From NCBI RefSeq assembly GCF_019279795.1, contig NC_056733.1, forward strand, positions 1,119,451,907-1,119,515,906: 64,000 bases of DNA. Reading direction: 5' to 3'. The number at the start of each line of letters is the position of its first letter. Positions within the stretch are counted from its first letter, which is position 1. The notes beneath the pieces were generated by a model, which was given only the letters and a program-made list of their open reading frames with translations, did no database searches and was not told where the DNA came from. Origin of the DNA: Protopterus annectens. Lineage: Eukaryota; Chordata; Ceratodontiformes; Protopteridae. The position numbers and the translations under genes are program-made. Below are positions 1-10,724 of this stretch, one piece after another.

Positions 1-1813
1 ACATGAACCTTTCCAGTGGACTTCCTCAGCAGGAGAAGCTGGGGAAGACAGCGGAAAAGGGGTTTCCTGTGGGAATATGTCCTGAGGCCCTTGCACCCGG
101 TGTCTGCTCGGTCTGACTTGTGAAACCAGTGTACCAGAGGAGGGTGGAGGGATAGACAGTCCAGTATCGCGAGCAGCAGCGAAAGTCTTCTCCATCAGTT
201 GGAAGGCTGGTCCACCTGAAGAGGAGTGAATATCCAGGACAGGGGTCACCCCTCTCCTAAGTGGCTCAGCCTGCCGATCCGGACTCCCCGGATGGCTGTG
301 GAGCAGCAAATTATGCGTGTCACAACTGACATCCTAGGTCGTAGCAAAACTTTCCTGCCATGAAGGCAACTGCGGTTCCTTAGTGAGATCCATAAAGGGA
401 ACCACAGAAGGGGAAGACTATGCTATATCCATGGACTTCATAGGCAATGAAGGAGGAGAATAAGAAGGTGTCTTTGGAAATGGGTGATCACCTCCCAAGG
501 AAGGATAGTTCCTGGGGGGGGAGGGTGGAATACCTCTGGCCAAGAGCACCTGATCCACAAGACGCAACACATCATGTTCGGAAAGGCTTCTAGTGGACCT
601 CACGGAGACTGAGGGGAAAACAGGCCTGTCCACAAAAGAAGCAAACTCGGTGCCCATCTCACCAGTCTGCACCGAGAATAATGGTGCCAAGAGAGACAGG
701 ACTATGGATGTCTGCACCGAAGAAGTCATTGGTGCCGAGGTCACAGTCTGCACCGACACAGGGATCGGTGCCGAAGTGGTTGTCGGTACCGAAGCTGGAA
801 CCGACAAAACTGGAGTCGACAATAGAGGCATCAGTTCCGAGTAAAATGTCGGAGCCGACATGGTTAAGGTCTGCGCTGACTGAGCGGTCAGTGCAGATAC
901 AGTAGTAATAGTCTGAACCGAGGAGCCCCTTGGTGCCGATATATTGAAGGCTGCAGGGGAAGACGGAGCCAAGATCACTAATGGAGTTGAAGGCCTCGGC
1001 ACCGAAGGTCTAGGCACTGAAAGCACTGGGGCTGACTGAGTGAGCTCCGGAGCTGAAACTTTAGCCTTTTTAGGTTTTGGTTGGCGGGAGTCCCTAGCCG
1101 GGGACGAAGGCAAAGATTTAGCCTTGGTAGGAACATCCAAATTTTTCTTATGGGCTCTAGGAGGGGTTGAGGCCTCCGACCCTGAAATAGCCTCTGAAAA
1201 GGGAGATTTAAGAAGTCCCTTCAGCAACAACTTGTTTTTCCTTTCTAACAATGTTCTATTAGAAAAATTTTCAGAGATAGTACAGGGCGGGTCAACAGAT
1301 AACTGGGACGCCCCCAAATAATAAACACACAAAGAGTGTGCATCAGATGTAGGTAATTTGTGTCCACAATCAGAACACCGTTTAAACCCCGGACTACCTT
1401 TCTTATCTGCCATGACAGAAAAAGTAGAAAGTAGAAAAGGGTACCAGCAATGGTACAAAAGAATACCCCAAGGTATGAAAAAAAGGAAAGATTCCCAACG
1501 ATGGTAAGGGTAAAATACCTTGCGGTAAAAAGGTAGAGAAAAGAGAAGAAAAACTCAAGAAAATATGGTCGCTAGATGCGATAGACAATGAAATAGAAAC
1601 TTCTGACAGAAAAAGTAATGTAAATGACTATTTGAGAACAAATAACTGTACTTAGCTCAAGAGAAGCAGCTTGACATGACCAAATGGCAACGTGGCAAAT
1701 TAAATCTGAGGTAACAGGGTGAGGGTGGTTGTGGGTAAGAGTTTAGCTCAAGAGTTTGAAGCTGACGCGAGCTTGCAAAATAGCCGGCTTGATTCCGAGG
1801 TCGGAACCGATAC
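1..1813 (-). mobile_element. DIRS-like retrotransposon, 5' part (copy A), cut by window edge
   Basis: This is the 5' portion of a tyrosine-recombinase retrotransposon read on the minus strand. It carries the ORF1 (gag-like) start at 1413 and, upstream of it at about 1694-1807, a terminal region resembling the right terminal repeats of copies C (44909-45025) and D (51562-51692): each starts with GGCAAA, then ATCTGAGGTA or a close variant, and in A and D this is followed by GTGGGTAAGAG or ATGGGTAAGAG. Reverse transcriptase and recombinase parts would lie left of the window. Assignment rests on the shared ORF1 N-terminal Cys/His motif and the shared end sequence. Confidence 0.75.
418..1413 (-). 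CDS. DIRS ORF1 (gag-like) protein, N-terminal part
   Basis: An open frame of 331 codons. I chose the ATG at 1413 because the protein then starts MADKKG and aligns with the ORF1 starts of copies C (44260) and D (51165). Residues 13-29 hold C-x2-C...H-x2-C, a probable zinc-binding motif; the last cysteine of the usual CxxCLG is tyrosine here (CVYYLG). The middle is rich in Ser, Ala, Pro and Val, with a degenerate repeat of the type SAPxxSVQT encoded by many GGTGCCGA-like units. Such proteins are thought to package element RNA. The frame closes at 418, after which homology continues only in other frames, so the copy is probably broken. The low-complexity middle could mislead a gene finder into calling a proline-rich host protein. 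Confidence 0.65.
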   Translation of the reverse strand: MADKKGSPGFKRCSDCGHKLPTSDAHSLCVYYLGASQLSVDPPCTISENFSNRTLLERKNKLLLKGLLKSPFSEAISGSEASTPPRAHKKNLDVPTKAKSLPSSPARDSRQPKPKKAKVSAPELTQSAPVLSVPRPSVPRPSTPLVILAPSSPAAFNISAPRGSSVQTITTVSALTAQSAQTLTMSAPTFYSELMPLLSTPVLSVPASVPTTTSAPIPVSVQTVTSAPMTSSVQTSIVLSLLAPLFSVQTGEMGTEFASFVDRPVFPSVSVRSTRSLSEHDVLRLVDQVLLARGIPPSPPRNYPSLGGDHPFPKTPSYSPPSLPMKSMDIA

Positions 1814-1844
1814 CCATGCTTAAGGAATGAATGAGGATTAACAA

Positions 1845-2215
1845 TATCAGATCATGCCTTTTGTGCACACAGTTGTTTGGGAGCAAAGAGTATTTGACTT
1901 TTTTTGGAGGGCGGTAAGTAGGAGTTGTGAGTTACTTAACCATGAGTCAACAGAGGAGACTGATTCTTGTGTGAGATCTTGTAATTCTGCTATAGTTTTA
2001 TCAGTGCAGACCAATGTGTAATCTTCCATGTATTGGACTATATTAGCATGTTAGCAGTAAGTATAGAGCCTAGAAGTGATCCTTGTGAAACACCTATGTT
2101 TATGGGGGAGGGAAATAAGTCATTTTACCATTTTACAGCTTGTGCTCTCAAGTTATAGGCAGGAAGCTCCACTCTCAGTTCAGATACACTAGAAAAATAG
2201 TCCCGGATGATAAGC
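1845..2215 (-). pseudogene. L2-like LINE reverse transcriptase fragment
   Basis: The minus strand encodes pieces of a LINE reverse transcriptase palm. Around 2090 the peptide reads IGVSQGSLLGSIL, matching the GVPQGSxLGPxLF motif. Around 2030-1900 it reads DYTLVCTDKTIAELQ, then a serine/tryptophan/leucine stretch typical of the region after the catalytic YADD box in L2 and related non-LTR elements; the box itself is altered. Stops and shifts separate the two parts. Neither EN nor 3' end is recognisable nearby. It is an old fragment between the DIRS end and the gypsy relic. The clade call (L2 rather than another Jockey-group LINE) is uncertain. Confidence 0.55.
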
Positions 2216-2640
2216 TTTGAATCTGTAGGACTATCCAAGGATATAGGCCTCTCCTCTAGGTTTCAGGCTTAGTATAAGGGAAAACAAACAAGCAAACACA
2301 GCAACAGCTTTAACCAGACTTTAGGCCTTACTCCTAACCCTTGCATATTAATTCCAAAATTTCTAGGGCTTTCTTTTAGGCCCTTCTCTCACTCTCAAAA
2401 TCAAGCACAGTCCTCTTGTAGTACTCCTGAGATTGGCCTTGAATGGTCCTTCACTCATTTCATGCCCCCAGATCGTCTTTTCAGCATGCATACTGTCCCT
2501 TCAGTGAAGAATTAATTTTTTGACTTTACTCTTCCAGGCTACTTTCTTTTATATTGAAACCATATCTCTGACTGGCTGCTGATAAGCCCATGAGAACCAT
2601 TATTGGAAAAAACCCTGCAAGATGCTACAACTATCTGCAG
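2216..2640. other. Unassigned sequence between two retroelement fragments
   Basis: No convincing coding frame or repeat structure is visible. It may be further decayed LINE or gypsy sequence. Confidence 0.3.
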
Positions 2641-4440
2641 CATAAAACAAGGGTTTTGGACTCTTTTTGATGTATTCTAGGCCCTGAACAACCCATCAGC
2701 ATTTTTATTTGCTAGACTAGGTTGGTGGGTCATAGTAAATTGAAAGGATTGAGTAGAAATAACGTTCAGCTGCCTAACTTTGTATTGCCATCTGTTTGCC
2801 TACTTAACCACTGTAAAGGGGCAGGACATGTTACCAGATTCATATGTCTGTCTAACAAATGGTTCTTCAAAGCATAGGGATGCACTTTTTGAAATACATT
2901 TTCTTTCATTGGCAGAATATCTTCTTTCTGTATTGCTCATTTTCCTACTGATATAGCACACAGGGCATTCCTTGAGTTAGCACTGCCAATAACATGCTTC
3001 TGATACTTCTGCATAAAGTATGAACTCTCTAGTAAAATCAGAGGTTATTAGAACAGGTTCAGAACATGGGATTCTATTTAGCTCATTAAAACCCTTGTCT
3101 GCCTCAAGGGATTATTTACCTTAACAGGAGATTCCTCGTTTGTGAGATCTGTTAAAGGACAAGCAATGGCTGCAAAGCTAGGCACAAATTTCTTATAGTT
3201 TCTAGCAAGTCCAAGGAAAGTTTTGACTTATTTCTTAGCAGTGGCTCCAGGCCAGTTTTTCCATGGTCTCTTTCTTTTCCATTTGAAGTCTTGCCACTTC
3301 TCTTCCAACAAAGTATGCTAGAAACTTAGATTCCACCATATCCAGCTTGCTGTTTTTTAGGTTCTATATTATAACCTCAAATTATTAAAAGAATGGATGC
3401 TCTTTAATCAACCCCTTAAAATCGAAAGGACTAAATCCCAAACACACAGAACGGTGATTTTTTTCCCAGGGAAAAAAATCACTGGGACGTTTTTGGGACT
3501 TTGCCATTTCCTCCACTGTGGTGCGATCTCAGAGTTGGTATATTTAAGTAGGGCATGTGTGGGGGCACAGCCCCCCACATCAGAGGGTTGTGGGGGGTCA
3601 AGCCCCCCGCTTTATTTTGTGTTTGGATTTTTTTTTCTTTTGGAGAGCAGTGATTTTTTCCCTGGGAAAAAAATTGCTGTTCTGTGTGCTTGGGATTTAG
3701 TGCTTTCAATTTTAAGGGGTTGATTGAAGAGCGTTCGCTCTTTTAATCATTCTAGGTTATAATATAGACCCATTTATTAGCATTTACTGTCAAGCCTGCC
3801 TATTTTATGGATTACAGTATAGCCTGATCCTCAGGTAAATGAGATTCCCGGTCTCTTGAATGAATGACCATGTCATCTAGGTTTGTAGCAGTGTAGTAGA
3901 AGTGATGATTCAATATTTTATTGCTTAACCTTTGAATTATAGCTGAGGCTTCATGAGATCCAAATGGTTTAAGACGATATATTGAAATAGATCATTGGGG
4001 GTTATAAAACATGTTTTTTTCTTTGGAAGAGGGATCAAGAAGTATCTGCCAGAATATTTTTGTCAGATCCAGTGGTGTCAGTTATCTAACTTTGCCTAAT
4101 TTCTGCATCAGTTCATAAATTATGGGTGCAGGATGGCTATCAAATTTTGATATGCAATTCTTAGGCTTAAGGACTAACACCATCAGGCCACTCTAGTCAC
4201 TATGATTCCAAATTAAGCATGTTTCTAACTTCTTTTACTAATTGTTTTTGGCTTTGGTACTCTGTAAGGTCTCAGTCTAACTTTTACTGTGGATATCTTC
4301 TATATGTTATGTTGTATCAGTTTGGTTATCCCAGATAACTCTTAAACCACTTCTTTATTTCTCAAGAAAAATGTTTTCACTTCCTTCTTCTGTAAGTTTG
4401 CTAAGGATTTTTCTACTTATACCTTAGTTAAAGAATCCTT
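2640..4440 (-). pseudogene. Ty3/gypsy pol relic (reverse transcriptase and RNase H)
   Basis: Read on the minus strand, frames from 4440 to about 2820 show in order: the region before the palm (LRPYRVPKPK, about 4240), LTPLDLTK with LLDPSSKEK (about 4060), an altered catalytic box NLDDMVIHS (about 3870), the connection region with ESKFLAYFVGREV (about 3330), FVPSFAAI-like residues, and the RNase H start with SEPVLITSDF and CYISRKM (about 3050-2950). These are standard landmarks of Ty3/gypsy RT-RH. Multiple stops and shifts make it non-functional. A foldback element at 3363-3768 splits it. No LTRs or integrase are identifiable. It is more decayed than the gypsy element at 23-35 kb. Confidence 0.75.
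3363..3768. mobile_element. Foldback/MITE-like element with about 120-bp terminal inverted repeats
   Basis: The left arm (3363 to about 3485) is repeated in inverse orientation at about 3650-3768. Shared blocks include TCTATATTATAACCT, ATCAACCCCTTAAAAT, ACTAAATCCCAA and CACACAGAAC. The centre is G/C-rich and itself partly palindromic (GGGGGCACAGCCCCCC, then TGGGGGGTCAAGCCCCCC). There is no coding capacity for a transposase; the two facing frames covering it are shadows of the inverted repeat. It interrupts the gypsy relic between its palm and connection regions. No clear target duplication is visible, so the superfamily is unknown. Confidence 0.75.
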
Positions 4441-4449
4441 AGTCTTGTC

Positions 4450-4710
4450 TGTAAAATTTATTTTATTTAACATTTGTTTACCAGGAAAGCCCAACTTGGA
4501 ATGTGCCAATTTTCATCGGAGGCCGGGGAGAAACACTCCAGAGTACGCATGTCTTTGTAACGTGGGAGGAAACTGGAGTATCTGGAGGAAAGCCACATGA
4601 ATGCAGGGTGTACATGCAGACTCCACACAAAAGGCACTCCAGCTGAGAATCGAACCAGAGAACCTCTTGCTATGAGGTGACAACACTAACCACTACGCTA
4701 CTGTTCCATA
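4450..4710 (-). mobile_element. tRNA-derived SINE with L2-like 3' tail (S1)
   Basis: On the minus strand the element begins with a tRNA-like head carrying an A-box-like TAGCGTAGTGGTTAG and a B box GGTTCGATTCT (complement at 4647-4657). The body contains GGAGTGCCTTTTGTGTGGAG and a TTTCCTCC stretch. The 3' part, GGGCTTTCCTGGTAAACAAA followed by AAATAAAATAAA, resembles L2-type LINE tails and the fragment at 41535-41815. The head is nearly the same as that of the SINE at 18731 but the tail differs. Pol III transcription from the internal boxes is expected from the family. Confidence 0.8.
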
Positions 4711-4859
4711 AAAAACTTGAACCCGTAAACCTTTTGAAGAGTTTTCTGTCTCTTTCCATGGCTTCAACAAATTAATATGGCAAATTTTCTCTACTTTTCT
4801 TTCCTGTTAGCCTAACCTTCTAATGTGCAACAAAACAAAAAGCAGGTGCCAAAGTAATG

Positions 4860-7300
4860 AAGGTCTGCAGTAGTAAAAACAGGAACAAATCAGGCTAAAA
4901 CAGCAACCTTTAATACAAATGTAGTAAGCGCTTTCAGGATACACCCTTCATCAGACTAATTCCTTGTAATACAATCTGATTATTTAAAACAACAGTTGCC
5001 CAATCAACAGTCAAAACCCTGAACACATGGTCTCTGACTCTTTAATACAGGTTTTAAAGGAACAATCCCATTCAAACCTGGGTTTCTAGCTGCCCCAAGT
5101 TCTATAATCCATTGTGTTTCACAGTACTCGGTATAAGTAACCAGATCACCACCCCTTGGATTGATTTTAGGGACCTGTAAGGCCATAAACTTAAGAAAAA
5201 TGCCCTTGATGTTCATCCACATGTTGATACACTGCATTATGCACTTCATGCAAACGTATGGCTGATAAATACCTCAAAATCCTAGTTTTAAACTTACAGT
5301 TGGTCTTCCCTGCATAAAATGCACCTAGCTAAATATACCACATTGACCATATTACAAGTTGCTTGCAGCTTCAGAGAATATACCCTCTTTGTCTAACAGG
5401 ATGGACAAACATGTGGTCATTGGATATGTATCTGCATGCTTTACAACGCATACAGGGATATGTTCCATACCGCCCAGTTCCACTAACCTTGCTTCTGTCC
5501 CTATCACACAGAATCTGTTTCAAATTCCTATTTCGTATGAATAGGAAAATGGGAGCATCTCCAACCGACCCTCTCAAAGCATCATCACTCTATAAAATTC
5601 TCCAGTTATTCTGTATTATATCACAAATGCCACTGATGTCACCACTGTATTTAATATATAAATTTATGTCACCTTTCTGTTTAGCCCGATCTACTACTCC
5701 TGTGAGCCTCTTCTCCACACCTTTCCTAGAATACCATGAGGCTGCTCTGGTCTCTCTCAATTGCAAAGAGTCATTTACCACCTTATTTACTTCATTAGAA
5801 TGATATCCTCTAGTGGTGAAATGAGACTTCAAATCTCCTATCTCTGTGCATAGCTGTCCTTCATCTGTGCATAACCTTGAGGTCCTATAGGTCTGACCTA
5901 TAATAATGTTATGAAAAACAAAACCACGGTGCATACTATTCTTCGCTAACAAACCATTCCTCCAACATTGTTTCCTAAAAACCTTCGTATTAATCCTATT
6001 AAACTCATCACATTCTAATTTTATATCTAAAAACTGAATCTCAGTATAAGAATACTGTTTTGTAAACCATAAAAAACTTGTAGTAGTGTCTAAGTAGAGG
6101 ACAAAATTCCTCAGTGCTTCTACTGTACCCAGCCACGACAGGAATATGTCATCCACAAATCATGAATAAAAAACTAAAAATTCCTTCCATTCATGATCTA
6201 CCTGAACCAAAACGTCTTCTTCCCACTGGGCGAATACTAAGTTGGCATATGAAGTCGTACAGGGGGTGCCCATGGCTACCCTCTGTGCATTGCCAATAAT
6301 GCTGTTGTTCAAAGAGAAATATATTGTTCTCTAATATTACATCTAATAATGATGCCCAAACTACTATGTAATCGTACAAACTGCTTAATGGCTTGTACAC
6401 CATACCTATTAGGTATGACGATAAACAGACTCTGCACGTCTAAAGCAACTAACAACACACGACTATTAAAACTCCTAATGGATAAAAATTCATACAAACT
6501 TGTCAAAAAATGGGCACTACCCTTTAAAATTCTAGGTACAGAAGAGACCACCGGTCTCAACTTAGATTCAACCCAGAAGGATCAACATTCTGTAATCCAC
6601 TCCCTGCCTGAAACTATAGGTCTTAGGGGTGGATCTGTTTCATCTTTGTGTATCTTAGGGAATGCTTTAAATATCGGTAAAACTGAGTGCTGTACTGAAA
6701 TGAAAGAAAAAAAAACTCATCAGTTATAACACCACAGTCCCTTAATTCAGAAAAAAACACTTTTAACTTGTATAACAATATTATTCACCTGGGATAGTGT
6801 CATTTGCACGTAGGTGTCTTCCTGCTTAAGCATGCATTTAATTTTAACATAATACACTGAATCCATTAAAACAATCGTCCCTCCCTTGTCAGCAGGTCTT
6901 ATCACAATTTTAGTATTATCTATCAAAGTTCTCAATGCTTCCCTCTCACTTGCAGACATATTATGGAAACATTTAATATTGTCAGAGTTTTTAAACTGTC
7001 TTAAACTGATCCTCACAAGTCCTGATGAAAGTCTCTATCACCGTATTTGTGGGTGGTATATAAATGCTAGGTTTCCTCAAACTGCCCATATTGACATCCA
7101 TACCTATGGAATTACCAAACATTTGTCTAAGTTGCAGTGTCCTGCCAAACTGTTTCAAATCTAAAACTGTATCAACATATGATGAACGATCTGCTGGAAC
7201 AAAGTTCAATCCTTTACAGAGTAAACGATGTAGATAAAACATGACTGGAAAGATTATAAACCAATTCAACAGTACCTGTAGTCAAACAGATTTTCCTCTG
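4860..7300 (-). mobile_element. Penelope-like element, degraded (PLE1)
   Basis: The minus strand holds an almost complete Penelope-like reverse transcriptase relic (7269 to about 5590), then a short Cys-rich piece and a remnant of the GIY-YIG endonuclease (about 5577-5250), then a 3' end at about 4960-4870 with TGAAAGCGCTTACTACATTT. That 3' motif recurs as TGAAAGCGCTTACCGTATTA at 29848 in the second Penelope-like element, so it looks like a conserved family end. Element limits are approximate and no target duplication was found. Confidence 0.75.
5250..7269 (-). pseudogene. Penelope-like reverse transcriptase with GIY-YIG remnant
   Basis: In coding order: LCKGLNFVPADR (about 7220), IVIRPADKGGTIVLMD (about 6900), VALDVQSLFIVIPNRYG (about 6440), NNIFLFEQQHYWQ (about 6330) and the catalytic VDDIFLSWLG at about 6150. 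This is followed by FLDIKLECD and the thumb region to about 5590. These match the RT landmarks of Penelope elements. Downstream lie CMRCKACRYI (about 5450) and a LARC-like piece that should belong to the GIY-YIG nuclease, whose core is not intact. At least five frame changes or stops interrupt the gene. RT and nuclease would normally support target-primed integration. Confidence 0.75.
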
Positions 7301-7772
7301 TTTGCGTTCTTTGCTCTCTGCTCATTGGCTCTGACTAGTCACCTGTAAATCCGGCTTCTTCTCTTTCTTTTTCCTTATAGGCACCGGCAGTTGTGGAAAA
7401 AACAATTCTGAGTACAAAGGTTTGGGTTTGGCCTTTAACCCAAGATCTGACAAAACTGCTACTGTATCTATTGTTGTCAGTGCTTTTAAGCATCTATTTT
7501 TGTGGTTCCCTAATACTTAGGCTCCAAATCAGTTATTTTACATTACAAGGGTCAACGTCTGCACTCTTGGGGCAGGAGAGTAATGATTTCTCCTATTTGA
7601 GCTGGGAATTGCTGGTGGAAAGCTATTGTGTACTTACTTGATTTTGTCCATGAACATACCTAGTTTAAAACCTGCTTTTTTGCGGTTAGTGGTGCCCTGT
7701 ATATATACACAACCACTAGAAGTTGTACTTTTCCTATAGAAACTACCTCTGAAATTTTCCACAGTCCTGCAC

Positions 7773-7926
7773 TGCTCAAGGAACAGATAGTTTGTGTGCT
7801 GAGCAGCACTGTTGCATTTAGCTAGCTCTAGATTACATTATTACATCACTCAGAACTCTCATTGCTCAGAGAGCAACTGGTTTGTGTAATGGCAGCATCA
7901 CCAAATAGTCAAGTTGTAGATTACAC
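7773..7926 (+). repeat. Two diverged direct repeats upstream of CR1 ORF1
   Basis: Units 7773-7838 and 7862-7926 both start TGCTCA, carry GTTTGTGT at a similar offset and end AGATTACA. They may belong to the CR1 5' leader. Other CR1 copies here do not clearly show the same unit, so function is unknown. Confidence 0.5.
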
Positions 7927-8006
7927 TAAGTAATCACCCATCCCTCCTCCAATTGCAAACACCCCCATTTTTTCCCTTGTAAAGCACATTTTAAAGACCT
8001 GCAACC

Positions 8007-8825
8007 ATGGATAGGCACTTTCCTGCTATCTGTGCATCTAGCTTGGTGGACATGGACATCCTGAGGCAATGTAGCAATTGCCTCATGTACACTGATTACC
8101 ACTTAATTCTGAAACAATGTCACTGGAGGCAAGACTCACATTCAGACACAAAAAACACCATACTGGTTGTCAGCAACATATACATGCACAACACTCGGCG
8201 CACTTACAAAGGACCAGACACATAGACCCACATATGCAGAGGTGATGACATGTAACTTTCCCAAACCTGAAAGGCCTCTTAAATGCAGTCCTCAGAAACT
8301 CCTCATATACACAAACAAGACATCTCCCACCAGAATACATAAAACCATATCTCATTGTGTCTCAACTACTCAGCCCGTAAGGCGTAACACCACACAACCT
8401 AATATTTTGGTCATAGGAGACTCCATTGTGAGACACACTGATGCTTCTCTCACTAAGTTGGATAAGCAGAAGGTTACAGTTAGTTGTCTGTTAGGGGCCA
8501 GGATTCACCAGCTCATGTAAGCACTCAGGTTACTAAACCCCAAGTACAAGTATGACTCAGTCATAGTCCATGTGGACGTAGATGACCTGAGATGTACCTC
8601 CCTGAACTATATGAAGAGAGACATGATTGAGATCTCAGAATATGTAACAAACAGGTTTGAGCCTAGCACTGATCAGCATTCTACTGTTTCCAAGAATTAT
8701 GCCACAATACCAACAGAAAATGACTGACTTTAATAATTGGCTTAGTTACCGGTGTCATTCCAAAGGGGTCAGACCACACTGTTTTGTTAAGGATGGTCTT
8801 CACCTGTCACCACTAAGCTTTTAGA
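8007..8825 (+). pseudogene. CR1 ORF1 relic with SGNH-esterase-like domain
   Basis: The start ATG at 8007 gives a short frame with C-x2-C in RQCSNCLMYTD, the same peptide as in the ORF1 of E4. After a stop and frame change, the frame at 8167-8520 carries NILVIGDSIVRH, block I of SGNH hydrolases (Ser in GDS). A later frame gives YDSVIVHVDVDD, the altered block III, and DGLHLSPLSF near 8805, block V (Asp-x2-His). CR1 ORF1 proteins of this type are known to join a Cys-rich N-terminus to an esterase domain and to bind RNA. At least two frame breaks make this copy non-functional. Confidence 0.75.
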
Positions 8826-8955
8826 TATTGGCCAAAACATTATCCACTCCTGTACTGCCTTTGTTAGGCAAATTAGCAAAATCTAGTCAGGATAAGCTAC
8901 GGTTATTACTGCTCAATGTTAAGAGTCTCAACAAGAAACTACACTTCCTAGAAGC

Positions 8956-8965
8956 ACTCCTTTCC
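8956..8965. repeat. Left 10-bp target duplication of foldback element
   Basis: ACTCCTTTCC here pairs with ACTCCTCACC at 9286-9295; both abut the inverted repeats. Confidence 0.7.
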
Positions 8966-9285
8966 ATACCTCTTAACTGTCCAGATTCTCACAGACTGTT
9001 CAGGTTTTTGCCTCATATTTTTGGCCTGTTTCTCATAAAATTGTAGTTTTCTGGTAAATCACTGGCAAATCATGGAGGACTGAAGTCAGAAAATAATGTC
9101 AGATATTTGACTTTCAGACTTCATTTCCTTCAGAAGATTCACGCGAATGCAAAACCTGTTAGTTTATCAACTTTCTAAGTTTGTAAGAGCCATATTTAAA
9201 AAGCGTCCCTATTTTTGGGCCTTTGCCCCCCCCCCATTAGTTGTGGCTTTGTCCATATTTCTTGGTCTAAGAGGTTGAGAGGTAT
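8966..9285. mobile_element. Foldback/MITE-like element inserted in CR1 endonuclease
   Basis: The 320-bp insert ends in short inverted repeats: ATACCTCTTAAC at 8966-8977 and GTTGAGAGGTAT at 9274-9285. It is flanked directly by ACTCCTTTCC (8956-8965) and ACTCCTCACC (9286-9295), an 8/10 match read as a 10-bp target duplication. Leaving out the insert and one flank copy rejoins the CR1 frame at a position that agrees with the E4 copy. No coding capacity. A duplication of 9-10 bp would fit a Mutator-like mobiliser, but the terminal repeats are too short to decide. Confidence 0.8.
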
Positions 9286-10715
9286 ACTCCTCACCCTGGA
9301 GAATGCTGATGTCTGCATAGTTATTGAACATGGTACAAAGCCATGGAAAGTACCTCAGCAGTGCATGACTATAATGTCCTTCATGCATTCTGATCACCCA
9401 CTGCACATGAAAGGGCAAAAGGTGGAGGTGCATCCATCAACATAAAGGATAAGCACACATAAGACTTGTCAAACAATATGAAATGCTTGAGCTACTCCAT
9501 GCCCAATTAACTATGGGAAAAATCCATTACTATATCCTTGCTAGCTGCGGGTCACCCACCATAAACCATGAAACCCATAGATCATACCTGAATTTACTAG
9601 AATCACTTACCATTCAACCCAGTACCATATTCATGGGTGATTTAAACTACCCCTGCATTAACTGGGAAGCATACATGACTACTAATGTGCAGGCTCAAAG
9701 ATTTCTAAATATTGCCAATGCAAATGCCCTTGAGCAGCTAGTCCTCACTTATACTAGGTGTACAAATATCCTAGATCTAGTACTCACAAATATGTAAGAG
9801 TGTTGTTCCCACCTCCAAGTATGATGTCCTCACTGGTTAGATTTGATCACAAAGTGGTGTTCTTTGAAATACATGTAAAACTAGAACTATCACCTATCCC
9901 CAAAACCTTTAGAAATTTTCTAAGACAAACTACCTCCTATTAAGTGATGGCATTGCTAGTTTCCAAGCTTCCCCATACCCAGAAAACACAGAAGTGTATG
10001 TGGAGGTGTACACAAAAGCCCTATACAACCATACAAACAACTGCATATAAATGGCAGTACCAGACCAAAATAAGCCTAGGACAAACCACAAAAACAAACC
10101 ATCCTGGTGGACCCTACGATATAAATAGGTTGTACAACAAAAGAAAGAAAATACTGTCTAGAAGTGAGAGAATGTACAAAACAGAGCAAAATCTATCTCA
10201 TTAGTCTAAACAAGCAAATCAGGGGACTAGTTAAATCTTCAAAAGCAAACTTTAAGGCAAAAATAATGCTAAGGATAACCTTAAGGCATTTTTCAGTTAT
10301 GTCCGCAGTCTTAAGTGCGGCACCCAACAATGTGCAGAATTAGTTGTATACGGCATCACCTACACTCAGCCAGCAGATATAGCAATTCTGCTGGCTGAAA
10401 AATTCACCTTGAATTTCACCTCCCCATTGCCTCCATTTACCCCCAAAGAAATACCCTCCACTATTCATCCACCAGTTATCACCAAAGAACAGGTTGCTGT
10501 TGTGCTCTCTAAAGCTAAAAACATGGCTTTGATGGGTCCTGACAATACCCCAGGATGCCTCTTAAATAGCTTGAAACAGGAGCCATAGACCCACTAGAAT
10601 CTCTATTTAACCACAGCCTCCAGACTGGCTTTGTCCCTGTGGAATGGAGGACAGCAACAGTCATCCCTCTGCATAAAGGGTGATCATCAACAGACCTGGG
10701 GAATTATACACCCAT

Positions 10716-10724
10716 AAGTTTGAC
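10716..10724. repeat. Left target-site duplication of RTE
   Basis: AAGTTTGAC, repeated exactly at 13660-13668 on the other side of the RTE. Confidence 0.85.

Noticed and set aside
418-1458. Proline/serine-rich host protein on the minus strand
   Set aside because: Its start matches ORF1 starts of two other DIRS copies and the end region matches DIRS termini.
3397-3723. Two facing frames over 3397-3723
   Set aside because: They mirror each other because of the inverted repeats of the foldback element.
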